Assembly: GCF_017351175.1 (NCBI RefSeq)
Contig: NZ_JAFMPN010000020.1
Location: 1 to 64,000 of the forward strand
Reading direction: 5' to 3'
DNA length: 64,000 bases
From: Desulfovibrio sp. Huiquan2017
Lineage (GTDB): Bacteria > Desulfobacterota > Desulfovibrionia > Desulfovibrionales > Desulfovibrionaceae
The first letter of the stretch is position 1. The number at the start of each line of letters is the position of its first letter. Below are positions 43,790-52,705 of the stretch, piece by piece. The position numbers and the translations under genes were made by a program. The notes beneath the pieces are model-generated. The model saw only the letters and a program-made list of their open reading frames with translations. It was not told the DNA's origin and did not search any database.

Positions 43790-44872
43790 ATGCCCTACAA
43801 GGAAGGAAAACGGTGGAGGGGTGTGGTGCGTTTCACCCCGACACATGGTCCGATCATCAGGCGCACGAAGTTCTTTGAAACCAAGAGACAGGCAGGGGAT
43901 TGGGAAGGCGAAACCGTCAAGGCATTGAAGGTGGCCGACCAGAGAAACCCTGCCAAGGCCGATGTGATTGGCCGGGCTCTGACCGTGACGGAATGGGCGA
44001 ATCGTTACCTCGATCACGTCGAGGCCACGATGTGCCGGAAGACCTACAACGAAAAACGGTTGGCTTTCCAGCGGCTGGGGGCTTTCCTCAGGGACGACCG
44101 GTCGCTGGTTGGGCGAATCAGTCTTCACGTGGCTCTGGAGCATCTGGCCATGGTCTCCAGGACGGTAACCGGGAATTCGGCGAACAAGGATCGCAAGAAT
44201 CTCGCCGCTGCCTGGGTGTGGGGAATCAAGTACCTCAATCTGGACAGGGACAATCCCTTCCAGCATGTGGACAGGTTCCCCGAGGATCGCCACCCGCGCT
44301 ACGTCCCGCCGCTGGACGATTTCCGCAAGGTGGTGCACCTGGCGGGACCTCGTCGTAGGCAACTGCTGTTGCTGGCCTTCCATACCGCGCCGCGCAGGAG
44401 CGAGCTTTGGAAACTCAAGTGGAGCGAGGTCGACTTCGGATCAGGGCTTGTCGGCTACTGGACAAGGAAGCGGCGAAGCGGAAACGCGGAATTCGATGAG
44501 CTCCCCATGTCCGCAGGGCTTCGAGCCAAGCTGGCCGAATGGAAGCTGGTGTCCGGCGCCGAGGATCTGGTCTTCGGCAATCGGTTCAACGGTCTTCTGG
44601 ACCCGAACAATCGGTGGCTGAAGCGGTTGTGCGCCGAAGCCGGGGTGAAGCCGTTCGGCTTTCATGGCATCCGTCACCTGGCGGCCCGAGTGGCTATCGA
44701 CAACGGTGCGACCATCATGGAAGTGAAGCATCTGCTTCGGCACAAGTCCATCGCCACGACCCAGCGCTACATCCTCCGGACGAAGAAGACCACCGGTGCC
44801 GTGGATGCCCTGGATGCAGCATTGGTCGATGCGGTCGGAGGCCGAGTCCGGAAAAATGACACTTGCGGGTGA
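43790..44872 (+). CDS. tyrosine integrase of the tRNA-Glu island
   Basis: 360 aa, GCAGGAG upstream of the ATG. N-terminal arm-binding domain (PYKEGKRWRGVVRF), core-binding domain (VTEWANRYLDHVEATM) and catalytic domain with Arg in TAPRRSELWKL, HGIRHLAARVA (His-x-x-Arg-His), LLRHKSIATTQRYIL with His and nucleophile Tyr. The stop lies about 50 bp from the tRNA-Glu 3' end and overlaps a candidate arm site. Intact. Confidence 0.93.
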   Translation: MPYKEGKRWRGVVRFTPTHGPIIRRTKFFETKRQAGDWEGETVKALKVADQRNPAKADVIGRALTVTEWANRYLDHVEATMCRKTYNEKRLAFQRLGAFLRDDRSLVGRISLHVALEHLAMVSRTVTGNSANKDRKNLAAAWVWGIKYLNLDRDNPFQHVDRFPEDRHPRYVPPLDDFRKVVHLAGPRRRQLLLLAFHTAPRRSELWKLKWSEVDFGSGLVGYWTRKRRSGNAEFDELPMSAGLRAKLAEWKLVSGAEDLVFGNRFNGLLDPNNRWLKRLCAEAGVKPFGFHGIRHLAARVAIDNGATIMEVKHLLRHKSIATTQRYILRTKKTTGAVDALDAALVDAVGGRVRKNDTCG

Positions 44873-44886
44873 CACGTGGAAAGGAA

Positions 44887-44915
44887 AAGGCCTTACGCGG
44901 TGTGCGTAAGGCCTT
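44887..44915 (-). terminator. tRNA-Glu terminator
   Basis: A 12-bp stem AAGGCCTTACGC / GCGTAAGGCCTT with CCTTTTCC following on the minus strand. The same hairpin exists near the left att copy (about 27998-28026), as expected if it was duplicated with the target. Confidence 0.8.
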
Positions 44916-44973
44916 GTATTTCCTTGGCGTCCCCAAGGGGATTTGAACCCCTGTTAACGGCGTGAAAGGCCGT
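44902..44973. repeat. right att copy of the tRNA-Glu island
   Basis: 72 bp identical to 28013-28084; spans part of the terminator hairpin and the 3' part of the intact tRNA-Glu. Confidence 0.92.
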
Positions 44974-45002
44974 CGTCCTGGACCAGGCTAGACGATGGGG
45001 AC
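44925..45002 (-). tRNA. tRNA-Glu (anticodon TTC)
   Basis: 78 nt including encoded CCA. Acceptor GTCCCCA pairs with TGGGGAC, anticodon loop CTTTCAC (TTC), T-arm AGGGGTTCAAATCCCCT. It is complete and regenerated by the island's right end. Confidence 0.95.
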
Positions 45003-45394
45003 AGTGGGACGTGAGGTCCGTTTCGGCCGGGCGGACGCCCGGATGGCCGGTTTGTTCCTCTCGTGGAGTGGGCCTTCTGGCATAAATCGCCGCAGGGGGC
45101 AAGTCTTTTTGCGTAGACCGTCCGGCAGCGGAGGGGACAGACATTGGGATCTGGTGAATGCTACTTTTTTCACAAGAAAATCGGTTCGGCCAGGTGGTAT
45201 TTTTGAATATCGACGAATATAATGTGAAATATGGAACGTTGTTAATATCATACCACTTCTTCGGTTATGAGTGCATGAAATGGTGTTACGCTTGCCGGAG
45301 TAAGCTCAGCCTTGGCTGCCGGGCTTTTCTGATATTAAATAGCGGGTAGCCGAACCTGGAAGAAGGCTGCCCAATTATCTGGAGAGCATAGACG
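45003..45394. other. intergenic, promoters of tRNA-Glu and the chemoreceptor
   Basis: About 390 bp without a supported gene. The half near the chemoreceptor is A+T-rich (45150-45260). No clear sigma-28 or sigma-54 promoter could be assigned. Confidence 0.4.
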
Positions 45395-47905
45395 ATGAGC
45401 ATCAAGTACAAAATCCTGTTGCCGACCCTCCCGCTGATTTTGTTGATCGGATGTGTTGGCTTTTTCCTGTTGACCGACAGGTTCGATGAAGTGCGGACCT
45501 CCTTTGCCGGTATGTTGGTGAGCAATGCCGCCAAGACCTTGGAGCAGAACACCGAGGAAGCCGCAGTCCGGGCCGAGGAGGAAGCGGCCTTGTTCAGCCG
45601 TCTGCCTGTGGTCGTCCGGGCTTTTTCCCTGGCGCATCAGGGAAACATGGCCGACGAGAGCGACCCTGTGGTGCAGAACGCCCGCGAGGCCCTGCGCACC
45701 GAACTCGCGCCTGCCCTGGAGGGCTACCGGGAGACGCTCGGTGAAAAGCTTCGTCTGCATTTCCATCTACCCAACGGGCGCAGCCTGGCGCGCATGTGGC
45801 GCGACAAGCAGGCCAAGCGCAACGGCAAATGGATGGACGTGTCCGACGACATCTCCAGCTTCCGCAAGACCGTCCTGGACGTGAACCGTGACGGCAAGCC
45901 CCGCCGGGGCATCGAGCCCGGACGCGGCGGCTTCGCCATTCGGGGAGTGGTGGCCGTCAAGGACGCGACGGGACGTCAGCTCGGCTCGGTGGAAGTGCTC
46001 AAGAGCTATGACGACGTTTTCAAGCTCTTCAAGGACGAGACGGGTAGCTTTTACACCCTGTTCATGAACGCCGATCTGCTTCCGACCACCACCAACCTCC
46101 AGGACTCCAAGAAGTACCCTCTGGTCGGCAAAGCGTTCGTCCGCGTGGCGGGCAAGGAAAATGCCGAACTGGCGGGCCGGATCACGGCCGATCGGCTGAG
46201 CAAGGCCGTGGACGGCCAATATGTGACCATCGAAGGGGATTACGCCGTGGCCTATCTGCCGGTCAAGGATTACCAGGGCAAGCCCATCGGCGTGATCACC
46301 CTGGCCCGCGATATCGCCGTGCAGAATGCGATCATCGATGGCGCGGTGGCCCTGGTCCTCATCCTTTTCGTCCTGGCCGTGCTCGTGCCGCTGCTATCCC
46401 TGTTCGGGGTCATGCGCTACGCCGTGTTCCGGCCCCTGGAGCGCATCCGCGACCTGGCCGAACAGGTCGCGCGTGGCAACCTGACCCAAAACGAGCCCGC
46501 GACCAGCCGTGACGAGATCGGCGCCATCCATCGCTCGGTCAGCCGCATTCCGGTCCATCTCTCCGCGCTCATCGACGATTGCGAGACCACTGCCCGCGAA
46601 GTCGCCCGGGGTGCGGTCCGGGCGCGCGGCGACGCCGCCAAGTACGAAGGGGCGTATGCGCAGCTCATCCAGAGCATGAACCGGGTGGCCGACACCTACA
46701 CCGCCACCTTCGATTCCTTCCCGTTCCCGCTCTTCACCGTGGATCGGGGACACAGACTGCTCTTCGTCAACGAGCATGCCCGCAAGGCCGCCGACCGCAG
46801 CGAAGCCGAGTTGTTGGGTTCGAGGTGTAGCACCATGTTCAACACCAACATCTGCACGACCGAGAACTGCGTCTGCACCCGGGCCATGCAGGCCATGGAA
46901 CGAGCCATGGGGTCGGCCCAGGGGACACTCGGTGAGTCCGGAGTGGACATACAGGGCTACGCCTGCCCGTTGTTCGACGAGCATCACCAGGTAGTGGGTG
47001 CCCTTGAAGTCATCGTGGACCAGACCGACATCCTGGGCTCGCAGCGCAAGATGCAGCTCGTGGCCGACAGGGCGGGTGAATTGTCCGAACGCATGACCTC
47101 CGCTTCCCGGCAACTCGCCGAGCGCGTGGAGGAATCCCGCACCGGGGCCGAGGAACAGAGTACCCGCGCCACGGAGACGGCTACGGCCATGGAGGAGATG
47201 AACGCCACCGTGCTCGAAGTGGCCCGCAATGCCAACGAGGCAGCCTTGAACGCGGAGCAGGCCGAGAGCCAGGCCCAGGGCGGGCACGAAGTGGTGGGCA
47301 AGGTGGTCGCCTCGGTCAACGAGGTCCGGGAGCTTGCGTCCCTGCTCCGGGACAACATGGGCGAGTTGGGAGCCCAGGCCGACGACATCGGCCGGGTCAT
47401 GACCGTCATCAACGACATCGCCGACCAGACCAACTTGTTGGCGCTCAACGCGGCCATCGAGGCCGCCCGGGCGGGCGATGCCGGGCGCGGCTTCGCCGTG
47501 GTCGCCGACGAGGTCCGCAAGTTGGCCGAAAAAACCATGGTCGCCACCACCGAGGTGGGCAGCGCCATCGGGGCCATCCAGACCATGGCCCAGCGCAACG
47601 TCAGCGAGACCGACAAGGTCGCCCTCGTGGTTGAGACCTGCACTTCCCTGGCCGAGGACGCGGGCAAATCCCTGGCGGGAATCGTGGACTTCTCGCGAGA
47701 CTCCGTGCGCCAGATCCAGGGCATCGCCGCTGCGGCCGAAGAACAGTCCGCCACCTCGGAGCAGATTACCCAGGCCACCGAGGACATGCACCGTATCTCC
47801 CAGAACACCAGCCGGGCCATGACCCAATCCGCCCAGGCCTGCCAGGAGTTGAGCACCATCGCCCACGACCTCGACAGCCTCATCAACGAACTCGCCTCCG
47901 CCTAG
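45395..47905 (+). CDS. methyl-accepting chemotaxis protein with Cys-rich PAS domain
   Basis: 836 aa. N-terminal helix, a large periplasmic sensor region (about 35-310, Cache-like, with [13 protein letters not shown] and [17 protein letters not shown]), a second membrane helix (about 315-340), HAMP, then a PAS domain ([25 protein letters not shown]) carrying four closely spaced Cys ([17 protein letters not shown]), and the signalling hairpin ([26 protein letters not shown]). No C-terminal CheR-binding pentapeptide. GGAGAG precedes the ATG. The Cys cluster suggests redox, heme or metal sensing. Confidence 0.93.
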   Translation: MSIKYKILLPTLPLILLIGCVGFFLLTDRFDEVRTSFAGMLVSNAAKTLEQNTEEAAVRAEEEAALFSRLPVVVRAFSLAHQGNMADESDPVVQNAREALRTELAPALEGYRETLGEKLRLHFHLPNGRSLARMWRDKQAKRNGKWMDVSDDISSFRKTVLDVNRDGKPRRGIEPGRGGFAIRGVVAVKDATGRQLGSVEVLKSYDDVFKLFKDETGSFYTLFMNADLLPTTTNLQDSKKYPLVGKAFVRVAGKENAELAGRITADRLSKAVDGQYVTIEGDYAVAYLPVKDYQGKPIGVITLARDIAVQNAIIDGAVALVLILFVLAVLVPLLSLFGVMRYAVFRPLERIRDLAEQVARGNLTQNEPATSRDEIGAIHRSVSRIPVHLSALIDDCETTAREVARGAVRARGDAAKYEGAYAQLIQSMNRVADTYTATFDSFPFPLFTVDRGHRLLFVNEHARKAADRSEAELLGSRCSTMFNTNICTTENCVCTRAMQAMERAMGSAQGTLGESGVDIQGYACPLFDEHHQVVGALEVIVDQTDILGSQRKMQLVADRAGELSERMTSASRQLAERVEESRTGAEEQSTRATETATAMEEMNATVLEVARNANEAALNAEQAESQAQGGHEVVGKVVASVNEVRELASLLRDNMGELGAQADDIGRVMTVINDIADQTNLLALNAAIEAARAGDAGRGFAVVADEVRKLAEKTMVATTEVGSAIGAIQTMAQRNVSETDKVALVVETCTSLAEDAGKSLAGIVDFSRDSVRQIQGIAAAAEEQSATSEQITQATEDMHRISQNTSRAMTQSAQACQELSTIAHDLDSLINELASA

Positions 47906-48100
47906 CCGAGGCCGGGGGGAGAGGGAAGGGGAAGCCCGTTATGGGGAACGTCCCTTTCCCTCTTCCCGGCCTCGGTTTCATACTTGATTTTCTTCAAGCC
48001 GGTTCAAGGGGCGCTGGTCCGCGTGACGGGTCTTGCGCGTGTACTCTCCAAGCTTCCTGTGGTATGAGCTGGCATATCGGAATCTTGCGAGGTCGGCACC

Positions 48101-49126
48101 ATGGCATTGCGCGTTATAGAAGTCGTCACGCCCCGTTCGGATAAGGACGAGGTCAAGAAGTCTCTGGAAGAGCATCAGCCCGATGCGGGATACGTGTTCT
48201 GGGCTTCACCGCTGGATGACGAGGAATTCTTGTCCTTCCGCGTGATTCTGGATGTGGCCGAGACCGGCAACGTCCTGGACGAGTTGGAGGAACTCTTCGC
48301 CTGGACGGACAAGTACCGCATCGTGGTTTATCCTGCCGAGGCCACGCTGCCACGGTTGGACAAACTGACCCAGGAAGAGACGCGGGAGCACACCGCTTTT
48401 TCCGGGGAAGGTACGGATGGCGGCGGCTCCATCAGCCGCGAGGAACTTTACAACGACGTCCTGGACACGAGCCTGCTCTCCAAGCATTACGTCATGCTCG
48501 TGCTTTTTTCTTCTCTCGTGGGCATCATCGGACTGCTGCGCGGCAACGTGGCCATCATCATAGGGGCCATGGTCCTGGCTCCGCTGCTCGGGCCCAACGT
48601 GGGGCTGAGCCTGGCCACCACCCTGGGCGACGCCCGCCTCAGCCGCGAGGCCCTCAAGACCCTGGCCGTGGGCGTGGGGCTATGCTTCGCCCTGTCCGTC
48701 GGGGCCGGGCTGTTGCTGGGCGTGCCTGAGATGAACCGCGAGCTGGCCGCCCGCAGCGTGACCGCCTACTCCGACATCGTTCTGGCCATGGTCTCTGGTG
48801 CGGCGGGAATCATCACCGTCACCCTGGGCGTCCCCACTTCCCTGGTCGGGGTCATGGTCGCCCTGTCCCTGCTCCCCCCGCTCATCGCCTGCGGCCTGTT
48901 TCTGGGCGCGGAGCGTTTTTCTGAAGCGGGCGGTGCGAGTCTGCTTTTCGCCGTCAATATCATCTGCCTCAATCTGGCCGGAGTCGGCACCTTTCTGGTC
49001 CAGGGCATCCGCCCCTTGTCCTGGTGGGACAAGGAGAGGGCCAGGAAGGCCACCCTGCGCGCGGCCCTGGTCTGGACCCTGCTCCTGGCCGTGCTCGTCG
49101 GCCTGATGTTCCTCAGGGCGCATTAG
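48101..49126 (+). CDS. DUF389 (TIGR00341-like) membrane protein
   Basis: 341 aa. N-terminal 90 residues soluble (ALRVIEVVTPRSDKDEVKKSL), then DTSLLSKHYVMLVLFSSLVGIIGLLRGNVAIIIGAMVLAPLLGPNVGLSLA, the DUF389 hallmark, and five or six membrane helices. Function of the family is not established. Monocistronic. Confidence 0.88.
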   Translation: MALRVIEVVTPRSDKDEVKKSLEEHQPDAGYVFWASPLDDEEFLSFRVILDVAETGNVLDELEELFAWTDKYRIVVYPAEATLPRLDKLTQEETREHTAFSGEGTDGGGSISREELYNDVLDTSLLSKHYVMLVLFSSLVGIIGLLRGNVAIIIGAMVLAPLLGPNVGLSLATTLGDARLSREALKTLAVGVGLCFALSVGAGLLLGVPEMNRELAARSVTAYSDIVLAMVSGAAGIITVTLGVPTSLVGVMVALSLLPPLIACGLFLGAERFSEAGGASLLFAVNIICLNLAGVGTFLVQGIRPLSWWDKERARKATLRAALVWTLLLAVLVGLMFLRAH

Positions 49127-49289
49127 GCCCCGAATGCCTTCAGGCGCTTTTCGGCTGGCGCCGATCAATTCTTCCGCATTTTGACATGGGCCGGCGGGCG
49201 GCCTATCGTCCCTCGCGCAAGTTGCATCCCGCAACCCAGCGATAACGCGGCTGAGAACCCCTCGGCCGTCTGAAGTGGAGGAAAACGGC

Positions 49290-49922
49290 ATGAGTCTCCC
49301 GCTGTTCCCCCGGTCCGGGGACGCCCAAACGTGTCATCTCGCGGAGGCGATCACCAAGCCGAATATCGAGGTGGGGGAATACACCTATTATCACGACTTT
49401 GACGATCCTTCGCGGTTCCAGGACAGGAACGTGCTCTATCACTACCCCGTGAACGGGGATAAGCTGATCATCGGGAAGTTCTGCTCCATAGCCCACGGCG
49501 CCAAATTCCTGTTCAACGGCGGCAACCACAAGCAGGCCGCGTGCGTCAACTATCCCTTCGCCATCTTCGGTGAGTTGTGGGAGCACGCATTGCCCGTTAC
49601 CGACAGTTGGGACAACAAGGGCGACATTGTTGTCGGAAACGATGTCTGGATAGGATTCGAAGCGCTGATCATGGCGGGGGTCACCATCGGCGACGGTGCG
49701 CGGATTGGCTCCCGGGCCATCGTGACGCGCGACGTGCCGCCCTATGCGGTAGTGGTCGGCGCGCCCGCAAGGCAGGTCAGGAAGCGGTTTCCGGATGAGG
49801 ACATCGCGTTGCTGGAGAAGATTCGTTGGTGGGATTGGCCCACAGAACGCATACGGCGCGATATGGACCTGCTGATGGGCGATGTGACGGCATTGCGGCG
49901 GGCGCTTGGCGAGTACGAGTAG
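49290..49922 (+). CDS. CatB/Vat-type O-acetyltransferase (left-handed beta-helix)
   Basis: 210 aa from ATG at 49290 (GGAGG upstream). Hexapeptide repeats: GKFCSIAHGAKFLFNGGNHK contains the catalytic His; the later coils are GDIVVGNDVWIGFEALIMAGVTIGDGARIGSRAIV, then VVVGAPARQVRKRF. This is the xenobiotic acetyltransferase family (streptogramin, chloramphenicol), but many members modify sugars. Next to a polysaccharide locus, so sugar acetylation is as likely as drug resistance. Confidence 0.88.
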   Translation: MSLPLFPRSGDAQTCHLAEAITKPNIEVGEYTYYHDFDDPSRFQDRNVLYHYPVNGDKLIIGKFCSIAHGAKFLFNGGNHKQAACVNYPFAIFGELWEHALPVTDSWDNKGDIVVGNDVWIGFEALIMAGVTIGDGARIGSRAIVTRDVPPYAVVVGAPARQVRKRFPDEDIALLEKIRWWDWPTERIRRDMDLLMGDVTALRRALGEYE

Positions 49923-50141
49923 CGCCTTCACGATCCACCGGATGCGCCGCGGCGTGTCCCTTGCCCCGGGTGCGGGGACTCTTCGAGAGGAACCGGCGGG
50001 CACGGGTTGAATTCTCCGGTGCGGTCACGGGCCTGGACATGTCCGTTATCGCCTTCCTGTCCGGGATAGGGAAGGCGGCTGGATCTGTTGCGCAGGTGAG
50101 CGACCATTTTCGACCAAAGGCAAGGCGGCCAAAGTAGAGTT

Positions 50142-50264
50142 TTACGGTTCGAAACGACCGGGAAAAAGGCGGATCGGCATACTTGCCTCGTCGTCATCGA
50201 AGAATGCGACGCTCTCCCCTGAGAAGACATCGGACATGGCGTTGAACGCACAGGCGAATCCCAT
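50142..50264 (-). CDS. small ORF or detached C-terminus behind the glycosyltransferase
   Basis: 40 aa (MGFACAFNAMSDVFSGESVA then an acidic stretch FFDDDEAS, ending RLFPGRFEP). It is in the same frame as the upstream glycosyltransferase, separated from it only by one TAA and about ten codons. Codon use is GC3-rich and coding-like. GGAA precedes the ATG at 50264. Either a separate small gene or the severed tail of the transferase. Confidence 0.4.
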   Translation of the reverse strand: MGFACAFNAMSDVFSGESVAFFDDDEASMPIRLFPGRFEP

Positions 50265-50294
50265 GCTTTCCAACGGGTTTCTCCGGACGGGAGG

Positions 50295-51257
50295 TTATGC
50301 GTGGCCCAACAAATTCCTCAGTACCTTGAGGATGTTCTTGGGTTGCAAGAGGATGCGAACGCCGCTTTTGGGCGTGCAGCGGACAATCTCCCGGACGTAG
50401 GCGAAGTAGCCCGCGTTGGACCGGTTGTTTTTGAGGATCTTGTAGGCGTTGTCCTTGCCCTTGCGGAAGGTATAGCGGGCGACCCAGTCCCGGACAAAGC
50501 TCTTGTCCACCTTGGCCTCCATCGCGCTCCCGGCGCGTAGCGGCGCGGAAAAGGTGATCGTGTCGTCCAGGAAGTCCGGAACGCTGATGGCGCTGCTGAC
50601 GTTGCCGCCGTGTCGCCTGCGGACCATGGCCTCGCACGGGAGCGAGGCCGCGTGCCCGGTCAGCATCAGGCGCAGGAGGGATTCGAGGTCTGCGGAGATA
50701 ATGTCGTGCTGGTAGAACCCGATGCGCACGGCGGTCTCGCGCCTGTACAGGGTTGAGCCGTGGAAGGGGAAATAGCCGCCTTCCAGCATGGCCTCGAAGG
50801 CCTCGGCGGCGGAATAGATCCGCTCCGGCCCGCTGTTCGCCTTGCTGGGCTTGAGCCGGTCTTCGGGCGAGCGGTCCACGAATACCCCGGAGATCATGAC
50901 CACTTCAGGGTGCGCCTGCGCCAGCCGCACTGCCTGCTCGATGAAGGTCGGGTCCACGAAATAGTCGTCACCGTCCAGGTTGAGGACCCATTCCCCCCGT
51001 GCACGCTCGTAGAGCGTCTTCTGGTAATTGGCCACGCGCCCGAGGTTGGTCTCGTTGCGGCACACCCGGACCCTGGGAGTGTCCGCATAAGCGGCCAGGA
51101 CCTCCCGGCAGGCTTCGTCGGTGGAGCGGTCGTCGGCGATGATGATTTCCAGGTTCGGATAAGTTTGCGCCAGGGCGGAATCCACGGCCTCGGGCAGGAA
51201 GTCCGGTTGGTTGTAGGTCGGAATCATGATGCTGACGAGGGGGCGTTCGTTGTTCAT
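50295..51257 (-). CDS. family 2 glycosyltransferase
   Basis: 320 aa. GT-A fold: VSIMIPTYNQPDFLPEAVDSAL, ADDRSTDEACREVL, and NLDGDDYFVD (DxD). The acceptor part carries FLDDTITFSAPLR and ends ILKVLRNLLGHA. No good ribosome binding site is visible. Adds a sugar to a surface polysaccharide; specificity cannot be told. See the in-frame continuation past its stop. Confidence 0.87.
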   Translation of the reverse strand: MNNERPLVSIMIPTYNQPDFLPEAVDSALAQTYPNLEIIIADDRSTDEACREVLAAYADTPRVRVCRNETNLGRVANYQKTLYERARGEWVLNLDGDDYFVDPTFIEQAVRLAQAHPEVVMISGVFVDRSPEDRLKPSKANSGPERIYSAAEAFEAMLEGGYFPFHGSTLYRRETAVRIGFYQHDIISADLESLLRLMLTGHAASLPCEAMVRRRHGGNVSSAISVPDFLDDTITFSAPLRAGSAMEAKVDKSFVRDWVARYTFRKGKDNAYKILKNNRSNAGYFAYVREIVRCTPKSGVRILLQPKNILKVLRNLLGHA

Positions 51258-51297
51258 GGCTGTGGGAGGGTGCAGGGTTGCTGCCGTTTGCGTGGGG

Positions 51298-51472
51298 CTA
51301 CTCGGTTGTCGGGGAAGTCTCGAGCCGTCCGAGCCGGGTGTTGATACGTTGCACGGCCGGTTTCAGCACATCTTCGGGCATGAGCCTGAGTAGACACTCG
51401 TGCGTCCACGCTCCGCCGTAGTTGGCAGGTCAGGGTGCGCTTGGGGCGGATGGACGAGGAGATGTTCTGCAT
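51298..51472 (-). pseudogene. frameshifted remnant between two glycosyltransferase genes
   Basis: Frame one from ATG at 51472 reads MQNISSSIRPKRTLTC; the next frame then continues NYGGAWTHECLLRLMPEDVL and ends LGRLETSPTTE at TAG (51298-51300). A stop in the second frame just before the junction shows they are not one intact gene. The pair looks like the C-terminus of a protein broken by a one-base indel. Parent family not recognised. Confidence 0.45.
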
Positions 51473-51532
51473 CGGATTGCATGGTTCGGGCCGCGCTGTG
51501 CGCGGTCCGGAAACGGCTTCATGGTTGACCCG

Positions 51533-52588
51533 TCAGCGCGGGGCGGAGCGCCGTCCCAGAGCGGCCGCGCCGGTGTTCCAGAGCACGCGCCACGCCGGAT
51601 ACCGCCGTAGACGGTGGTTGTAATGTCGCAGGAATCGGGTGGCGTCGGGTTCTTCACCCGCCAGGAGCAGGGACCGCATGGTCCGCGATTCGTCGTCCTC
51701 CAGTTTGAGATGCTCGATTTCCGGTCGGTTCAGGATTTCTCTGGCGGTTTCCTGGAACCGTTGCCGGTCCTCGGGGCTCCCCCAGGTCGCGGCCCAGGCA
51801 CACGCCCCGGCAATGGTCGGGAAGTCCCAACGGGGAAAGCGGTAGGCCAGGATATCGTGGTGCCCGGTATCGTACAGGCAGCGCATAATGGCCGCATGTG
51901 CCTGCATGTCGTGGAACATCTCCCTCAGGTTGCGCCGTCCCTGCAGGGAACCGCGGTGCCGCCGGTATTTGATCAGTGGTGCGGTGCCCACGGTAATTCG
52001 TTTCGAATGGGCCAGGGCGTACAGCAGGAAGACTTTGTCGTCATGGCCGATGAACGGCTCGAAGCGCAGCCCCGCGTCCTCGACGAGCGCCCGGCTGAAC
52101 GCCCAAGAGGCGAAGTGCTGTCCGCACCAGAGTTCCCGCGTTTGCGCGAAGACGGCGTCTTCAAGCGGCGGATCGGGAAGAAACTCGTTCATGACCTTTT
52201 CGCGGCCGTTCTTGAGGGAGATGCGCAGACCACGGACCATGTCGGCGTTGCCCGAGGTGTTCGTCGCGGCCAGCTTTTCCAGGCCGCCCGGGATGAGCAG
52301 GTCGTCCTGGTCCAGAAAGACGAGGTAGTCGCCCGAGGCGTGGTCGAGCGCCGTGTTGCGCGCGGCGAACGGGCCGCCGTGGCTGGTTTTGTGGCGGAAG
52401 AGGCGGATGCGGGAGTCCGCCTGCATATGGCGTTCGACGATTCGGGCGGATCCGTCCGTGGAGCAGTCGTCCACGACGAGGATTTCCAGGTCCCGGCACG
52501 ATTGATCCAGGGCGGACCTTAGGGTCGCATCCAGGAACCCGGCCCCGTTGAAGACCGGAATGATGATGGAAAACAGGGGGGCCAACAT
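51533..52588 (-). CDS. family 2 glycosyltransferase
   Basis: 351 aa. FSIIIPVFNGAGFLDATLRSALDQ, VDDCSTDGSARIVE and FLDQDDLLIPGG (DxDD) form the nucleotide-sugar site; the rest is helical and ends GAAALGRRSAPR. Same strand as the neighbouring transferase and MsbA-like gene. Confidence 0.88.
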   Translation of the reverse strand: MLAPLFSIIIPVFNGAGFLDATLRSALDQSCRDLEILVVDDCSTDGSARIVERHMQADSRIRLFRHKTSHGGPFAARNTALDHASGDYLVFLDQDDLLIPGGLEKLAATNTSGNADMVRGLRISLKNGREKVMNEFLPDPPLEDAVFAQTRELWCGQHFASWAFSRALVEDAGLRFEPFIGHDDKVFLLYALAHSKRITVGTAPLIKYRRHRGSLQGRRNLREMFHDMQAHAAIMRCLYDTGHHDILAYRFPRWDFPTIAGACAWAATWGSPEDRQRFQETAREILNRPEIEHLKLEDDESRTMRSLLLAGEEPDATRFLRHYNHRLRRYPAWRVLWNTGAAALGRRSAPR

Positions 52589-52705
52589 AAGGTGAGTATA
52601 TTATCCTCTACAACTGGGGATGTAAACAAATCGGACTGCGTGAATAAATCCCGTGATCCCAGATTGTCGTCCTGCTCTGCGCCGGAGCTGGATGCCGTGC
52701 CGCGT

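Larger units (their letters stand above)
28013..44973. mobile_element. about 17-kb genomic island in the 3' end of tRNA-Glu
   Basis: Perfect 72-bp direct repeats (28013-28084 and 44902-44973) bound the island. Each holds the last 49 nt of tRNA-Glu plus part of its terminator hairpin. The intact tRNA is at the right end, next to a tyrosine integrase and an excisionase-like gene. Contents: a ten-gene leftward envelope-stress/export operon (28.2-36.5 kb), a sulfur module with a candidate selenoprotein, TunR, methyltransferase with XRE regulator, and a second recombinase. The part from 37 to 42 kb is visibly richer in A+T than the chromosome. No conjugation or virion genes are seen. Confidence 0.88.
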
